Shown: positions 53,259 to 63,327 of the stretch, one piece after another
Layout of the letters: each line of letters opens with the position of its first letter
Position numbering within the stretch: the stretch's first letter is position 1
Assembly: GCF_020886115.1 (NCBI RefSeq)
Contig: NZ_AP025185.1
Coordinates: 434,001 to 498,000, forward strand
Direction of reading: 5' to 3'
Source of the DNA: Flavobacterium ammonificans
GTDB taxonomy: Bacteria; Bacteroidota; Bacteroidia; Flavobacteriales; Flavobacteriaceae
DNA length: 64,000 bases
Notes under the pieces: model-generated
What the model was told of the DNA's origin: nothing
The model's input: the letters and a program-made list of their open reading frames with translations, nothing else
Databases searched by the model: none
Made by a program: the position numbers and the translations under genes

Positions 53259-54341
53259 TTAAAAGGCAAACTGCAATTGCACCACTACTGTTTTCTTTTG
53301 TTCTGTATTCAAATTACTTAATGAAATTCCGAGTAACCGAACCGAATCCTTCATTCGTTCTTGATACAATAACTCTTTTACATTTTCTAGAATCAATGCT
53401 TTATCAGAAATAAAATACGGAACCGTTTTGCTACGTGTTTGTTGCGTAAAATCACTATATTTTATTTTTAAAGTAACCGTTTTACCTGCGATTGATTGTT
53501 TTTTTAGACGTCGTTCTAAATTTGTCGCTATGGTTTCAAGTTGTTCTAACATGAATATTTCAGATGATAAATTAGCATCAAAAGTATGTTCTGCCGCAAC
53601 AGATTTAGTAATACGATTTGGTTTTACTTCGCTAGTGTGAATTCCGCGAACAACTTGATAATAAAACGCTCCTGATTTACCAAAATGGGTTGATAAAAAC
53701 TCCACCGATTTGCTCTTTAATTCCAATCCGGTAAAAATGCCTAATTGGTACATTTTTTCAGTGGTCACTTTCCCTACACCATAGAACTTCCTGATTGGTA
53801 ATTCTTCTAAAAAAGGAATAACTTCGTCTGGATTGACTGTTTTTTGTCCATTAGGTTTGTTGTAATCACTCGCAATTTTAGCAACAAACTTATTGACCGA
53901 AACTCCTGCCGAAGCAGTCAAACCAACTTCGTTCAAAATTCGCATTCGGATTTCTTGTGCTATTAAAGTCGCACTGGGATTTCCTTTTTTATTTTGAGTC
54001 ACATCAAGATAGGCTTCGTCAAGCGAAAGAGGTTCTACCAAATCTGTGTAATCAAAAAATATGGAGTGGATTTTTTTGGAAATTTCTTTGTACCGATCAA
54101 AACGTGGTTTTACAAAAATAAGTTCGGGGCAATTTTTTTTGGCTAAAACACCACTGATGGCACTCCTCACACCGAATTTTCTCGCTTCATAACTCGCTGC
54201 CGCTACTACTCCTCTGTTTTCAGAACCTCCAACAGCAATGGGTTTGCCTCGTAGTTCTGGAAAATCCATTTGTTCTACCGAAGCATAAAAGGCATCCATA
54301 TCGATGTGAATGATTTTTCTATGTTGTGGAGTTTCAGACAT
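53259..54341 (-). CDS. dinB: DNA polymerase IV
   Basis: 360 residues, Y family. Catalytic acids are D14 (IHIDMDAFYASVE) and D108/E109 (LSLDEAYLDV). The little-finger domain is complete. It performs error-prone translesion synthesis. It is divergent from the CYTH gene, with a -7 box close to its start. I see no LexA-type box. Confidence 0.95.
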   Translation of the reverse strand: MSETPQHRKIIHIDMDAFYASVEQMDFPELRGKPIAVGGSENRGVVAAASYEARKFGVRSAISGVLAKKNCPELIFVKPRFDRYKEISKKIHSIFFDYTDLVEPLSLDEAYLDVTQNKKGNPSATLIAQEIRMRILNEVGLTASAGVSVNKFVAKIASDYNKPNGQKTVNPDEVIPFLEELPIRKFYGVGKVTTEKMYQLGIFTGLELKSKSVEFLSTHFGKSGAFYYQVVRGIHTSEVKPNRITKSVAAEHTFDANLSSEIFMLEQLETIATNLERRLKKQSIAGKTVTLKIKYSDFTQQTRSKTVPYFISDKALILENVKELLYQERMKDSVRLLGISLSNLNTEQKKTVVVQLQFAF

Positions 54342-54345
54342 GACA

Positions 54346-54353
54346 CAAATTTA
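54346..54353 (-). promoter_or_regulatory. -7 box of dinB
   Basis: The minus strand reads TAAATTTG just 4 bases before the ATG. A TTG lies 22 bases upstream, within the accepted range. The transcript would be almost leaderless, so its use is uncertain. Confidence 0.35.
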
Positions 54354-54379
54354 TACAAAAAGGTTTAGTCAAAATCAAC

Positions 54380-54387
54380 TAACTTTG
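54380..54387 (+). promoter_or_regulatory. -7 box of the CYTH gene
   Basis: TAACTTTG, perfect consensus, 22 bases before the ATG at 54410. No -33 TTG at normal spacing. Confidence 0.4.
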
Positions 54388-54409
54388 AAGCAAGAAATAG
54401 AATTGGATT

Positions 54410-54877
54410 ATGATTGAAATAGAACGAAAGTTTTTAGTAGCTTCAAACGCATTTAAAAGCGATGCTTTGCGCAAAAACAACATTGCTCAAGGCTATTTGA
54501 GTGCGCATACAGAACGTACCGTACGAGTGCGTATAAAAGGCGAAAAAGGTTATCTAACTATTAAAGGAGAATCGAATGAAACTGGATTATCTCGTTTTGA
54601 ATGGGAAAAAGAAATTTTAGTCGCTGAAGCCAAACAACTTTTAGAATTATGCGAAAAAGGTGTAATTGAAAAAATCAGGTACGAAATACAAGTTGGCGAA
54701 CACCTCTTTGAAGTAGATGAATTTTTAGGAGAAAACGAAGGATTGGTTATCGCTGAAGTAGAATTACAATCAGAAAGCGAAATATTTGAAAAACCAAGTT
54801 GGTTAGGCATTGAAGTAACGCAAGATCATCGCTATTACAATTCGTATTTAAGCCAAAACCCTTTTACCAGTTGGTAA
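54410..54877 (+). CDS. CYTH-domain protein (triphosphate tunnel enzyme)
   Basis: 155 residues, a single CYTH fold. The signature IEIERKFLV opens the chain, and basic and acidic tunnel residues follow (TVRVRIKGEKGYLTIKGE, FEWEKEI, EVDEFLGENEGLVIAEVEL). Such enzymes cleave inorganic triphosphate or thiamine triphosphate using divalent metal. The substrate is not determined. Its stop codon is one base from that of the convergent RlpA-like gene. Confidence 0.9.
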   Translation: MIEIERKFLVASNAFKSDALRKNNIAQGYLSAHTERTVRVRIKGEKGYLTIKGESNETGLSRFEWEKEILVAEAKQLLELCEKGVIEKIRYEIQVGEHLFEVDEFLGENEGLVIAEVELQSESEIFEKPSWLGIEVTQDHRYYNSYLSQNPFTSW

Positions 54878-54878
54878 T

Positions 54879-55358
54879 TTAGTTTTCAATAATTTCAATT
54901 TTAACACGCAACATTCCACTTCTTTTATTGTCTGCAAGATCCATAAATGCACGCTTTGTTAAATCAATTTCCTTCGAACGGACAAAAGGCCCTCTATCAG
55001 TAATTTCTACGATAACGGATCTACCATTAGCTTCGTTGGTCACCTTTACTTTGGTGCCAAACGGTAATTTTTTATGCGCTGCAGTATAACCACTATTACT
55101 GAATTTTTTACCGCTAGTAGTTCGTCTTCCATTAAACTTGTCTGCGTAATAAGAAGCAATAACCGACTTTTTAAAGGGCTTTAACTGAAGTGGTTTTACT
55201 GGAATACTATCTTCAACAATTACGTCTGTTGCAGCAGGTTTCGTTTTTTTAAGGGTATCTTTTGCAATTGTAGTTTTTTGTTTGTTCAATGTATTGGATT
55301 GGCTCCAAGCCAAAGCAACCGCAAGAACTAAACACAATGCTATCAAACCTTTTTTCAT
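54879..55358 (-). CDS. RlpA-like septal ring lytic transglycosylase
   Basis: 159 residues. A signal peptide (about 1-19) is followed by a Thr/Lys-rich linker (about 20-60) and the double-psi beta-barrel (about 65-155) with ASYYADKFNGRRTTSG and ITDRGPF. There is no SPOR domain and no lipobox. RlpA cleaves glycan strands lacking stem peptides. Activity here is presumed from the barrel motif. Confidence 0.88.
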   Translation of the reverse strand: MKKGLIALCLVLAVALAWSQSNTLNKQKTTIAKDTLKKTKPAATDVIVEDSIPVKPLQLKPFKKSVIASYYADKFNGRRTTSGKKFSNSGYTAAHKKLPFGTKVKVTNEANGRSVIVEITDRGPFVRSKEIDLTKRAFMDLADNKRSGMLRVKIEIIEN

Positions 55359-55386
55359 GTTTGCTTTTTTTAATTAAAAATTGGGA

Positions 55387-55411
55387 TAAAAAAAGTCCTT
55401 TTCAGGACTTT
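55387..55411 (-). terminator. terminator upstream of the cytochrome-like gene
   Basis: AAAGTCCT (55392-55399) and AGGACTTT (55404-55411) form an 8-bp stem with a 4-base loop. The minus strand has a T-run. It terminates the leftward membrane-protein gene at 55417. Confidence 0.8.
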
Positions 55412-55416
55412 GTATT

Positions 55417-55839
55417 TTAGAACCATAGACTCCAAGGAATTCTACTCAGAATTAAAACCAAACCTATACCGTAAAAAATACCAATAGACTTGAACTTAGC
55501 TTCATTAGTAGCCGCTTTTTTATGTTTAGACCACCCAATGGTAATCAATACAATAGCAATGATATTAATCAAAGGATGTTCTAAAGAAGTCAATCTATAC
55601 GCTTCGTTTTTCATTTGTCCAAAAACAGCTGATCCTAATGGTGATACAAAATACAACACTAAACCAACTAGTAATTGAATATGAATTCCTATTAAAGCAA
55701 ACAAGGCAATTTTACGGTCTTTGGCGGTAAACTCTTTTTGAGAGGATTTACCAATAAAAGAATTTACTACAGCTATCACTAAAAGTAGAATGGCTAAATA
55801 CGCCCAACCGGAATGAAATTTTTGAATGAAATTGTACAT
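55417..55839 (-). CDS. four-helix membrane protein
   Basis: 140 residues from ATG 55839 (MYNFIQKFHSGWAY). A start at 55860 adds seven residues. Four predicted helices are seen (about 12-30, 48-68, 85-106, 118-136). His residues in FHSGWAY, GIHIQ and EHPLIN could bind haem, as in small cytochrome b-like proteins of Bacteroidota. Function is not known. Confidence 0.75.
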   Translation of the reverse strand: MYNFIQKFHSGWAYLAILLLVIAVVNSFIGKSSQKEFTAKDRKIALFALIGIHIQLLVGLVLYFVSPLGSAVFGQMKNEAYRLTSLEHPLINIIAIVLITIGWSKHKKAATNEAKFKSIGIFYGIGLVLILSRIPWSLWF

Positions 55840-55868
55840 GTTTTTATTTTTGAAAATCAAATATAATA

Positions 55869-55898
55869 AAAAAACCCTTATTTCAATGAAATAAGGGT
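55869..55898 (-). terminator. terminator of the TonB-receptor gene
   Basis: ACCCTTATTT (55874-55883) pairs with AAATAAGGGT (55889-55898) with a 5-base loop. The minus strand ends TTTTTTT. Confidence 0.85.
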
Positions 55899-55918
55899 CT
55901 GATTTTAGTTTAAAAAGT

Positions 55919-58900
55919 CTAGTTAAAAGTATAACGTAAACCTGTTTGAACTTGCCATCTTGATGAATTTAAACCTACATCATCAACTTGATTAATGTTA
56001 GCAGCCGTCACTGGGTTGAAACTAAATACTGGTCTAGCTCCTGCAGCAATAGTAGACCCTACTTGTGTTAACAATGGCACTTGATCATTATTTACAAAAT
56101 ATCTTTTACCCCAATCTTTATTCAACAAATTAGTAAAGTTAAAGATATCAGCTGTGAAAGACAATGTATGTTTCTTTTTACCTACTTTAATTGTAAAATC
56201 TTGAGCAAATTTCAAATCGATAATGTGAGATGTTTTCAAACGGTCTCCATTACGTTCCGCATACTTACCTCTTCTGCTTCTTAAATAATCATTCCCTTCT
56301 ACAAATGAATTGAATGCATCCCATTGTTGATCTGGAGTTAATCCATTAGCAGTTACAAATGTAATGTCTGCTTTTGTTGCAGGAACATAAATTAATGCAG
56401 AATTAGAAAATGTATCTTGAGATATTCTTCCAGCATCATTATATACGTAGCTGAATGGAGTACCTTGTGCACCTTCATAAAACAATCCTAAAGTTGTTTT
56501 AGTAAACTCATTCCATTTGAAAGTAGCGTTACCGTTTGCAATAACTCTTCTTCCTGGATCAAAATCAGAACGTGACAAAACTAAATTATTAGCTCCATTA
56601 ACATTTTCAACATTTCTCCACTGAGAACTATTTTGAGACGAAGTAGCGTCCATCAATACGGTAGATTTACCATAAGAATACGTTCCAGAAACATTAGCAT
56701 CAATAAAATCAGATCTAAAGTTTTTAGTCAACGTAAACGATAAATTATGTGATTTACCTTCAGAAGTATTTGACCCTAAGTAAATTCCTAAATATCTTTG
56801 ATCTACACGAGAGTTTCCATTAAAACGCGGACGTGTATCTGGACCTGTTAAATTAGAACTAGCTGCTCTTATGTTTAAATCTTGGTATAATACCGCACTA
56901 ATATTATCATTATATATTATTTCAGATGACAATACAAAACCGTAAGGTAATTTTTGATCTACAGCAAAACTAGCTTTAAAAACCTGTGGTAATTTAAAAT
57001 CTTTTGCAAATAAATCTATGTTACCCCCAGGTAAACCTGATCCAGGTCTTGGATACAAATTAGTGTTAGGTAATGGAGCTAGCTGACTTGCAACACTAGG
57101 ATTAGGATTAAACACAGGCATATCGGCTGCAGAAGTAATTTGAATTGCTCCTTGCGATAAACCATTATTATTATAAGTTCCTCCTGGCCAAACCAAAGGT
57201 AATCTTGAAGTAAATACTCCAGCACCCCCTCTAAACTGAGTAGTTTTCTTACCATTCAAATCATAGTTGAAACCAACTCTTGGAGAAATATGTGCTTGTG
57301 TTCTTATAGCTTCACCTACTCTAGCCCCTTGCAAATCCTTACCAGCTGCTGTCAACAAATCAACTGTTCTGGTATTGAAATCATTATTTACTAAACCATC
57401 TTCCCATACTGGAACGTCTACACGAACACCGTATGAAACTTTAAGATTGTCATTAACTCGCATGTCATTTTGGATGTATGCTCCAAATTGCATAGTTCCA
57501 AACTCAGCCGCTCCTTGAGAATCATCCCCTTCACCACCAATTAATGAGTAGTTTAATTGAAATCTATTTGGCTTAGCATTGTTTAAGAAATCATTTAAAT
57601 TATTATAACGGTAAGAACCAAAATTATTTCCAAAGAAAACATTTCTAGAGTTAGAAAATTCATTGTGCGTACCTATAGTAAGGGTGTTTCTTCCAATATT
57701 GATTTCTAAATTATCCGTTATTGTTAATATTTTTTGTCTCAACAAGTTAGCAGTTGAAAAAGCCTCAGCACCAAAAAATATACTTGGAGCAGCTCCGTCA
57801 AAAATCTGAACAGTTGGGAACGGAGATCCTGAAGCATCTCTATCATCATTAACATCAGTATAAGCCACAACTAAATTATTAGAAAATTTATTTCCAAATT
57901 TAGAGCTCAACTCTAAAGCAGTAGTATTTGTAGTAGATTCAAATAATTGACTACCATTGATAAAATTGATTGCCGTTGCAGAAGAGCGGTTTGGAGAGAA
58001 GTTTTCAGCTTTCACATAACTGTGTCTCAAAGACAATTTATGATTATCGTTGATATTCCAGTCTAATTTTGTAGTTAACTTATCACTAACTAAAGTTCTT
58101 ACATTATTTTCAAAAGAACCTGGATCGTATCCATAAGAAGCCAACTTAGTTCTCAGCTCTGCTAATCTATTTCTCGAGTCACCTGTATAAGTTGACAACT
58201 CAAAAGGTTGTGGAGTTTCATTGTCTTGTCTTTCGTAATTGATAAAATAAAACAATTTATCTTTCTTCAAAGCACCTCCAGCACGAATACCGTAAGTTTG
58301 AGCAGTAAAATCTGCTAATTTAGATCTTCTTGAAGTCCCTGCTAATGAAGGAGGTGTCATTCCAACTAAATTTTGATTTCTATTTAAAAAATAAGCAGAA
58401 CCTTCAAATTCGTTAGTTCCAGATCTAGTAATTGCACTAATTGCACCACCAGCAAATCCTGATAATTTAACATCAAAAGGAGAAACACTCACTTGAAATT
58501 GTTCAATTGCATCAATTGAGATAGGACTAACTCCTGTTTGACCACCATTTGTTCCATTTGCAGCAAGACCAAAAACATCATTACTTACTGCTCCATCAAT
58601 GTAAATAGAGTTGAAACGGTTGTTTTGACCACCAATTGACAAAACATCATCGCCTCTCAATTGAGCTTGTGGAGTTAAACGTGCAAAGTCAGAAATATTT
58701 CTTGATAAAGTAGGTAAAGCATTAATTTTCTTAGAATCAATAACTGTTTGAGCACCAGTTCTTTTAGAGTTAAATGTGTTATCTCTAGAACTTGTAACTA
58801 CAACTTCTTTCAATTCATTTGACTCACTAACTAAAACCACTTTCAAAGTATTAGACTCCCCCAGTTGAAGGAAAGATCCATTATCTTGAAACGATTTAAA

Positions 58901-59161
58901 TCCAACATAAGAAACTGTGATCTTATAAGGACCACCTACTCTCATATTCGAAATTCTGAAACTACCGTCAAAATCAGTAGTTGATGTGTAACGAGTCCCA
59001 GAAGGGCCGTGAACAGCTAAAATGGTAGCACCAGGCAAAGACTGTTTGTCAGTGTCATATACGATACCATTAATCGAAGATGTTGTATTCCCTTGAGCAA
59101 ATAAACTACTTGAAGAACCCAACACAACTAAAAATAAAAATACTTTAAATAATTTTTTCAT
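55919..59161 (-). CDS. Oar-like TonB-dependent outer-membrane receptor
   Basis: 1080 residues. A signal peptide (about 1-22, LFAQ) is followed by a carboxypeptidase-regulatory-like beta domain (about 28-112), a plug with VVVTSSRDN near 120 and IYIDGAVSNDVFG, then a long beta barrel ending RYTFN. This layout matches Oar-like TonB-dependent transporters. The substrate is unknown. The barrel contains long loops with SGLPGG and Gly/Asn-rich stretches. A -7 box lies 25 bases before the ATG. Confidence 0.88.
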   Translation of the reverse strand: MKKLFKVFLFLVVLGSSSSLFAQGNTTSSINGIVYDTDKQSLPGATILAVHGPSGTRYTSTTDFDGSFRISNMRVGGPYKITVSYVGFKSFQDNGSFLQLGESNTLKVVLVSESNELKEVVVTSSRDNTFNSKRTGAQTVIDSKKINALPTLSRNISDFARLTPQAQLRGDDVLSIGGQNNRFNSIYIDGAVSNDVFGLAANGTNGGQTGVSPISIDAIEQFQVSVSPFDVKLSGFAGGAISAITRSGTNEFEGSAYFLNRNQNLVGMTPPSLAGTSRRSKLADFTAQTYGIRAGGALKKDKLFYFINYERQDNETPQPFELSTYTGDSRNRLAELRTKLASYGYDPGSFENNVRTLVSDKLTTKLDWNINDNHKLSLRHSYVKAENFSPNRSSATAINFINGSQLFESTTNTTALELSSKFGNKFSNNLVVAYTDVNDDRDASGSPFPTVQIFDGAAPSIFFGAEAFSTANLLRQKILTITDNLEINIGRNTLTIGTHNEFSNSRNVFFGNNFGSYRYNNLNDFLNNAKPNRFQLNYSLIGGEGDDSQGAAEFGTMQFGAYIQNDMRVNDNLKVSYGVRVDVPVWEDGLVNNDFNTRTVDLLTAAGKDLQGARVGEAIRTQAHISPRVGFNYDLNGKKTTQFRGGAGVFTSRLPLVWPGGTYNNNGLSQGAIQITSAADMPVFNPNPSVASQLAPLPNTNLYPRPGSGLPGGNIDLFAKDFKLPQVFKASFAVDQKLPYGFVLSSEIIYNDNISAVLYQDLNIRAASSNLTGPDTRPRFNGNSRVDQRYLGIYLGSNTSEGKSHNLSFTLTKNFRSDFIDANVSGTYSYGKSTVLMDATSSQNSSQWRNVENVNGANNLVLSRSDFDPGRRVIANGNATFKWNEFTKTTLGLFYEGAQGTPFSYVYNDAGRISQDTFSNSALIYVPATKADITFVTANGLTPDQQWDAFNSFVEGNDYLRSRRGKYAERNGDRLKTSHIIDLKFAQDFTIKVGKKKHTLSFTADIFNFTNLLNKDWGKRYFVNNDQVPLLTQVGSTIAAGARPVFSFNPVTAANINQVDDVGLNSSRWQVQTGLRYTFN

Positions 59162-59186
59162 CGTTGTTTTGTTAATTAATTTTTGG

Positions 59187-59194
59187 CAAAATTA
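59187..59194 (-). promoter_or_regulatory. -7 box of the TonB-receptor gene
   Basis: The minus strand reads TAATTTTG, perfect consensus, 25 bases upstream of the ATG at 59161. The nearest upstream TTG is 27 bases away. Confidence 0.45.
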
Positions 59195-59352
59195 TAACAT
59201 TTTTAGCTTTATACGTTAAGACAACGTTAAAAAAAATAAACAATTTCGAGTTTTTTTGAACAATTATTGATTTTAGTGCGATTGATGAGTCCAAATTTTT
59301 GAGTTTTTTATAACTTAAGCAAAAACAAGAAGATAGAAATCTGCTCTGTAAC

Positions 59353-59384
59353 AAAAAAGCGATTGGAAGATTCCAATCGCTTTT
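59353..59384 (-). terminator. pgi terminator
   Basis: AAAAGCGATTGGAA (59355-59368) and TTCCAATCGCTTTT (59371-59384) form a perfect 14-bp stem. The minus strand continues TTTTTTGT after the hairpin. Confidence 0.85.
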
Positions 59385-59403
59385 ATAATCTAAAAAATAT
59401 AGT

Positions 59404-61047
59404 TTACTTGTTTTTCAAAAAATGATTCAAAAGAAATGATGTAGAACTATCGTGGTTATTTATTGTTTTACTATTGATTTCATCCAGAATAGAATTCGCT
59501 AATTGTTTTCCTAATTCTACTCCCCATTGGTCAAAACTAAAGATATTCCAAATGATTCCTTGCACAAATATTTTATGTTCGTACATCGCAATTAGAGAAC
59601 CTAACGACTGCGGCGTTAATTTTTGAATTAATAAAGAATTAGTTGGCTTATTTCCTTCAAATACTTTGAAAGGTAACAATGTCGATGCTTTTTCAGGAGA
59701 CAAACCTTGTTTGTCAAATTCAGCTTGCACTTGAGATTCGGTTTTGCCATGCAACAAGGCTTCTGTCTGTGCAAAAAAGTTCGACATCAATTTATCATGG
59801 TGATTATCGTCTCCATATAATGGTTTCACAAATCCAATAAAATCAGCCGGGATTACTTTTGTACCTTGGTGAATCAATTGAAAAAAGGCGTGTTGCGAGT
59901 TGGTTCCGGGTTCTCCCCAAATAATAGTTCCAGTTTGATAATTAACCGGTTCACCATCGCGACCCACACTTTTACCATTACTTTCCATTGTTCCTTGTTG
60001 TAAATAAGGCGCTAATTTTTGTAAATACTGCGTGTACGGAATCAAAGCTTCGCTTTCAGCGCCAAAGAAATTATTGTACCAAACGCTCAATAAAGCTAGG
60101 GTTACAGGAATATTTTGATCAAAATCAGTTGTCTTGAAATGTTCGTCCATTTCATTAGCACCGCTTAACAAGGCATTGTAGTTTTCAAATCCAATAGCTA
60201 AACTAATAGAAAGGCCTACCGCACTCCACAATGAAAAACGACCACCAACCCAGTCCCACATTGGAAAAACATTGTCTGGATTAATTCCAAACCCTGTTAC
60301 TTTATCTAAATTAGTAGAAACCGCTACGAAATGTTTGGCTACATCTTCTTGTTTGGCTGATTTCAAAAACCATTCTTTAATGGTTTCTGAATTAGTTAAG
60401 GTTTCTTGAGTCGTAAACGTTTTAGAAACTATGACAAATAAAGTGGTTTCCGGATTTATTTTTTTGATGATTTCATTGACATGATCTCCATCCACGTTGG
60501 AAAGAAAATGAACATTCAAATGATTTTTATAAAACTGTAAGGCCTCTACTGCCATTGCAGGTCCTAAATCAGAACCCCCAATACCAATATTAACTATATC
60601 TGTAAACGCTTTGCCTGTAAATCCTTTTCGCTGACCTGAAACCACCTCATTGGTAAAGGCTTTGATTTTATTTTTAACCGCATAGACCTCAGGCATTACG
60701 TTTTGACCATCAACCTTAATTACTGCCGATTCTTTGGCACGCAAAGCCGTATGAAGCACCGCTCTATTCTCTGTTTGATTGATCAACTCTCCTCCAAAAT
60801 AAGCAGTTATCGCTTCTTTAAGACCAACTTGATTGGCTAATTCCAATAACAAAGACATTGTTTCTTCATTAATTCTATTTTTAGAATAATCCAAAAGAAA
60901 ATCATTCCACTTCAAGTTGAATTTAGCTACACGTGAATCATCTAATTGGAATAATTCTTGCATTGTAGTCGATGCGATTGCATTATAATGTTGTTGCAAT
61001 TTTGCCCAAGCAGCAGTTTGAGTTGGGTTGATTGTTTGTAAAGCCAT
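59404..61047 (-). CDS. pgi: glucose-6-phosphate isomerase
   Basis: 547 residues, the E. coli-like full length. The signatures are [40 protein letters not shown] and [12 protein letters not shown]. It interconverts glucose-6-phosphate and fructose-6-phosphate in the cytoplasm. It has its own terminator and is probably monocistronic. Confidence 0.97.
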   Translation of the reverse strand: MALQTINPTQTAAWAKLQQHYNAIASTTMQELFQLDDSRVAKFNLKWNDFLLDYSKNRINEETMSLLLELANQVGLKEAITAYFGGELINQTENRAVLHTALRAKESAVIKVDGQNVMPEVYAVKNKIKAFTNEVVSGQRKGFTGKAFTDIVNIGIGGSDLGPAMAVEALQFYKNHLNVHFLSNVDGDHVNEIIKKINPETTLFVIVSKTFTTQETLTNSETIKEWFLKSAKQEDVAKHFVAVSTNLDKVTGFGINPDNVFPMWDWVGGRFSLWSAVGLSISLAIGFENYNALLSGANEMDEHFKTTDFDQNIPVTLALLSVWYNNFFGAESEALIPYTQYLQKLAPYLQQGTMESNGKSVGRDGEPVNYQTGTIIWGEPGTNSQHAFFQLIHQGTKVIPADFIGFVKPLYGDDNHHDKLMSNFFAQTEALLHGKTESQVQAEFDKQGLSPEKASTLLPFKVFEGNKPTNSLLIQKLTPQSLGSLIAMYEHKIFVQGIIWNIFSFDQWGVELGKQLANSILDEINSKTINNHDSSTSFLLNHFLKNK

Positions 61048-61149
61048 TGTTTAGGTAATTGTTTTTATTTTCGGAGCAAAAATACTGAAATTAGTTTGAA
61101 TACAACTTGTACTCAAATCCTATCACATTTTTCAGTTCAAAAGTGTGAT

Positions 61150-62379
61150 TTATAAATTGGCCACACTATCCAACTCTCTTTTGAGCGGTTCAATTTGTTT
61201 TAGGAAGCGTGTTTTAGAAGCGCCTACCATAGACTCGCCTGTAGGTAATTTTAAACGCAGTGCATCTACTTGAACGCCATTTTTCCAGAATCGATAACAA
61301 ACATGTGGTCCAGTAGCTAGTCCCGTACTTCCCACTTTGCCTATAATTTGCCCTTGAGTTACATATTGACCCCTACGAACTAAAATTTTAGACATATGTA
61401 AGTATTGTGTAGAGAAAGTGCCGTTGTGTTTCACTTTTACAAAATTTCCATTTCCTGTGGTATATCCAGTTTGCTCGACAATTCCTGCGGCAGTAGTCGT
61501 TATTGGTGTTCCGTGTGGCGCTGCATAATCAGTTCCTTTATGAGCTTTCCAAATTCCTTGAACAGGATGCAATCGGTTCGAACTGTATCTAGAGGTAATT
61601 CGGCTAAACTTGATTGGGGTTTTTAGAAAGAAATTTTTCAGTGTTTTTCCTTCATCATCATAATATTCAATTTTCCCTGATGAAGAAGTTGCAAAAGGAA
61701 AAGCATATACAATCTTGCCTTTGTATTCAAAAAAAGCGGCTTGCAAACTATCTACTCCATCATAAATGGAATCGTTAATATATCTTTCGGTAAAAGTGAG
61801 TGCAAAACGATCGCCTTTTTTTAATTTGAAAAAATCAATAGACCAGGCATATATTTTGGTTATTTTACTAGCTAAAGATCCTTCTACTTTGGCACTTTGA
61901 AGAGTTTCAGACAGCGAACTCTTTAACACCCCGCCAATGGTTCTCCTTTTAATTGTAATTGGTTTCGTTTTTTTATACGCCACAACTGATGAGTCACGCA
62001 GGTCTACCACGTAGTAATTTACTGCGTCAGGTTGGTAAATAAAAACTTGTAATTTATTTTTTTTGTGTTTAGATCGAAGTAGCACATACGGCTTATTGTA
62101 GCGCATAATTCGGACATCAAAGGTGTCTTTAACTTTTGCAATAATATCGTACACTTTTTTGTTGCCAATATTTTGCTTTTCAATGATGCTCCCAAATGTA
62201 TCTCCGTTTTTAATCGTATCATGAACCACATTGAATTCGGAATACACAAAACCAAACTCACTTTTTTTAATTTTCTTTTGTTCCTGCACATCCTCAATAC
62301 TCTCTTGTTTTTTATCACAAGAAAACACTAGTACAAGTAGGAAAAAAGAAAGAAAAAAGGTGGTTTTTTTGATTGTCAT
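61150..62379 (-). CDS. M23-family peptidoglycan DD-metallopeptidase lipoprotein
   Basis: 409 residues. Lipoprotein signal LVLVFSC with Cys21. The middle resembles OapA/LysM-like regions and the C-terminus is the LytM peptidase (about 260-390). Zinc motifs: HKGTD (H-x3-D) and catalytic His in QYLHMS. The last motif, normally H-x-H, reads GPHVCYRFWKNG, so a Cys stands at a zinc-ligand position. I recall the same HVC variant in other Bacteroidota homologues. It cleaves crosslink peptides during growth. It lies 3 bases after the tryptophan dioxygenase gene. Confidence 0.9.
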   Translation of the reverse strand: MTIKKTTFFLSFFLLVLVFSCDKKQESIEDVQEQKKIKKSEFGFVYSEFNVVHDTIKNGDTFGSIIEKQNIGNKKVYDIIAKVKDTFDVRIMRYNKPYVLLRSKHKKNKLQVFIYQPDAVNYYVVDLRDSSVVAYKKTKPITIKRRTIGGVLKSSLSETLQSAKVEGSLASKITKIYAWSIDFFKLKKGDRFALTFTERYINDSIYDGVDSLQAAFFEYKGKIVYAFPFATSSSGKIEYYDDEGKTLKNFFLKTPIKFSRITSRYSSNRLHPVQGIWKAHKGTDYAAPHGTPITTTAAGIVEQTGYTTGNGNFVKVKHNGTFSTQYLHMSKILVRRGQYVTQGQIIGKVGSTGLATGPHVCYRFWKNGVQVDALRLKLPTGESMVGASKTRFLKQIEPLKRELDSVANL

Positions 62380-62382
62380 ACA

Positions 62383-63327
62383 CTACATTTTTTCAGATTC
62401 ACCCCAATGAGTTAATTCCTCAGCCGACCATAATTCAGGAAAAAAGATTCTTCGTTGGTATTTTGGATGCATGTATTTTTTCCAATCGCTTCCACCCGTT
62501 GCCGCTCCATCGCCTATGCCACTATTATCAATGTATTTAATAGCTACATTTAAATGTTGCATGACCCAAGTGATGTTAACAGTATAGTCTAAATGGCGCA
62601 TTGCGTCAATCAAAGCTTGATTTTTTTGATCTTCTAAAGGAAGTTGTTGGAATTTTTGCCAAATATTAATAGTGTTGTATTCTTGCATATGACTCAAAAA
62701 TACGGGCTTGTATTTTCGTTCAAATTCTTCTAAAAGGAATGACTTTTTCCCGGTAGTATAATCTTTTCCAGCTGCTTGCCAATACAAATGCTCAAATGCA
62801 TATTCATACGAAGTCGATCTGTCAATTGAAGCTCTAAAACGATAATCAATTAAGTTGATTAAATCCGTTGAGCAAAACTCAATGAGTCGGTATTGCGCAC
62901 TTTGAAAACCACTTGCTGGAGTTAGTGTATTCCTAAACTTCATATATTGTTCCACTTCCATTCCGTTTTCCATAATTTGAAAGGAGGTAGTTAACATTTC
63001 AAAATAACGGCTAATGCGCTGTAACCGTTCTGTGAAAAAAGCGGTGGTTAAATTTTCAGAATAGGAAATTTGACGCATCTCCCACAAAATCATTTTAAAA
63101 ATCAATTCATTCACCTGATGATACATGATAAAAACCATTTCATCAGGGAGTGTGGTGCGTTGCGTTTGTAAACTCAACAATGCATCTGTTTGGATATAAT
63201 CCCAATAGGTCATTGGCTTTGACCAAAGTAATCCTTCAAGATGCGTTTCGGTTTTTTGATGTAGTGCTTGGTACTTTGAATCAATAGCATCTAATACTGT
63301 TTCCGATTTATTTTTATCTAATGTCAT
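62383..63327 (-). CDS. tryptophan 2,3-dioxygenase
   Basis: 314 residues. The family motifs are LLSLQTQRT (substrate side), TPASGFQSAQYRLIE (substrate and haem contacts), the axial haem His in WVMQHLNVAIKYID and a GDGAATGGSDWKKYM loop. It opens the indole ring of Trp to N-formylkynurenine. Its ATG overlaps the stop of the DUF3108 gene (ATGA), and an M23 peptidase gene follows after 3 bases, so the three are one operon. Confidence 0.93.
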   Translation of the reverse strand: MTLDKNKSETVLDAIDSKYQALHQKTETHLEGLLWSKPMTYWDYIQTDALLSLQTQRTTLPDEMVFIMYHQVNELIFKMILWEMRQISYSENLTTAFFTERLQRISRYFEMLTTSFQIMENGMEVEQYMKFRNTLTPASGFQSAQYRLIEFCSTDLINLIDYRFRASIDRSTSYEYAFEHLYWQAAGKDYTTGKKSFLLEEFERKYKPVFLSHMQEYNTINIWQKFQQLPLEDQKNQALIDAMRHLDYTVNITWVMQHLNVAIKYIDNSGIGDGAATGGSDWKKYMHPKYQRRIFFPELWSAEELTHWGESEKM

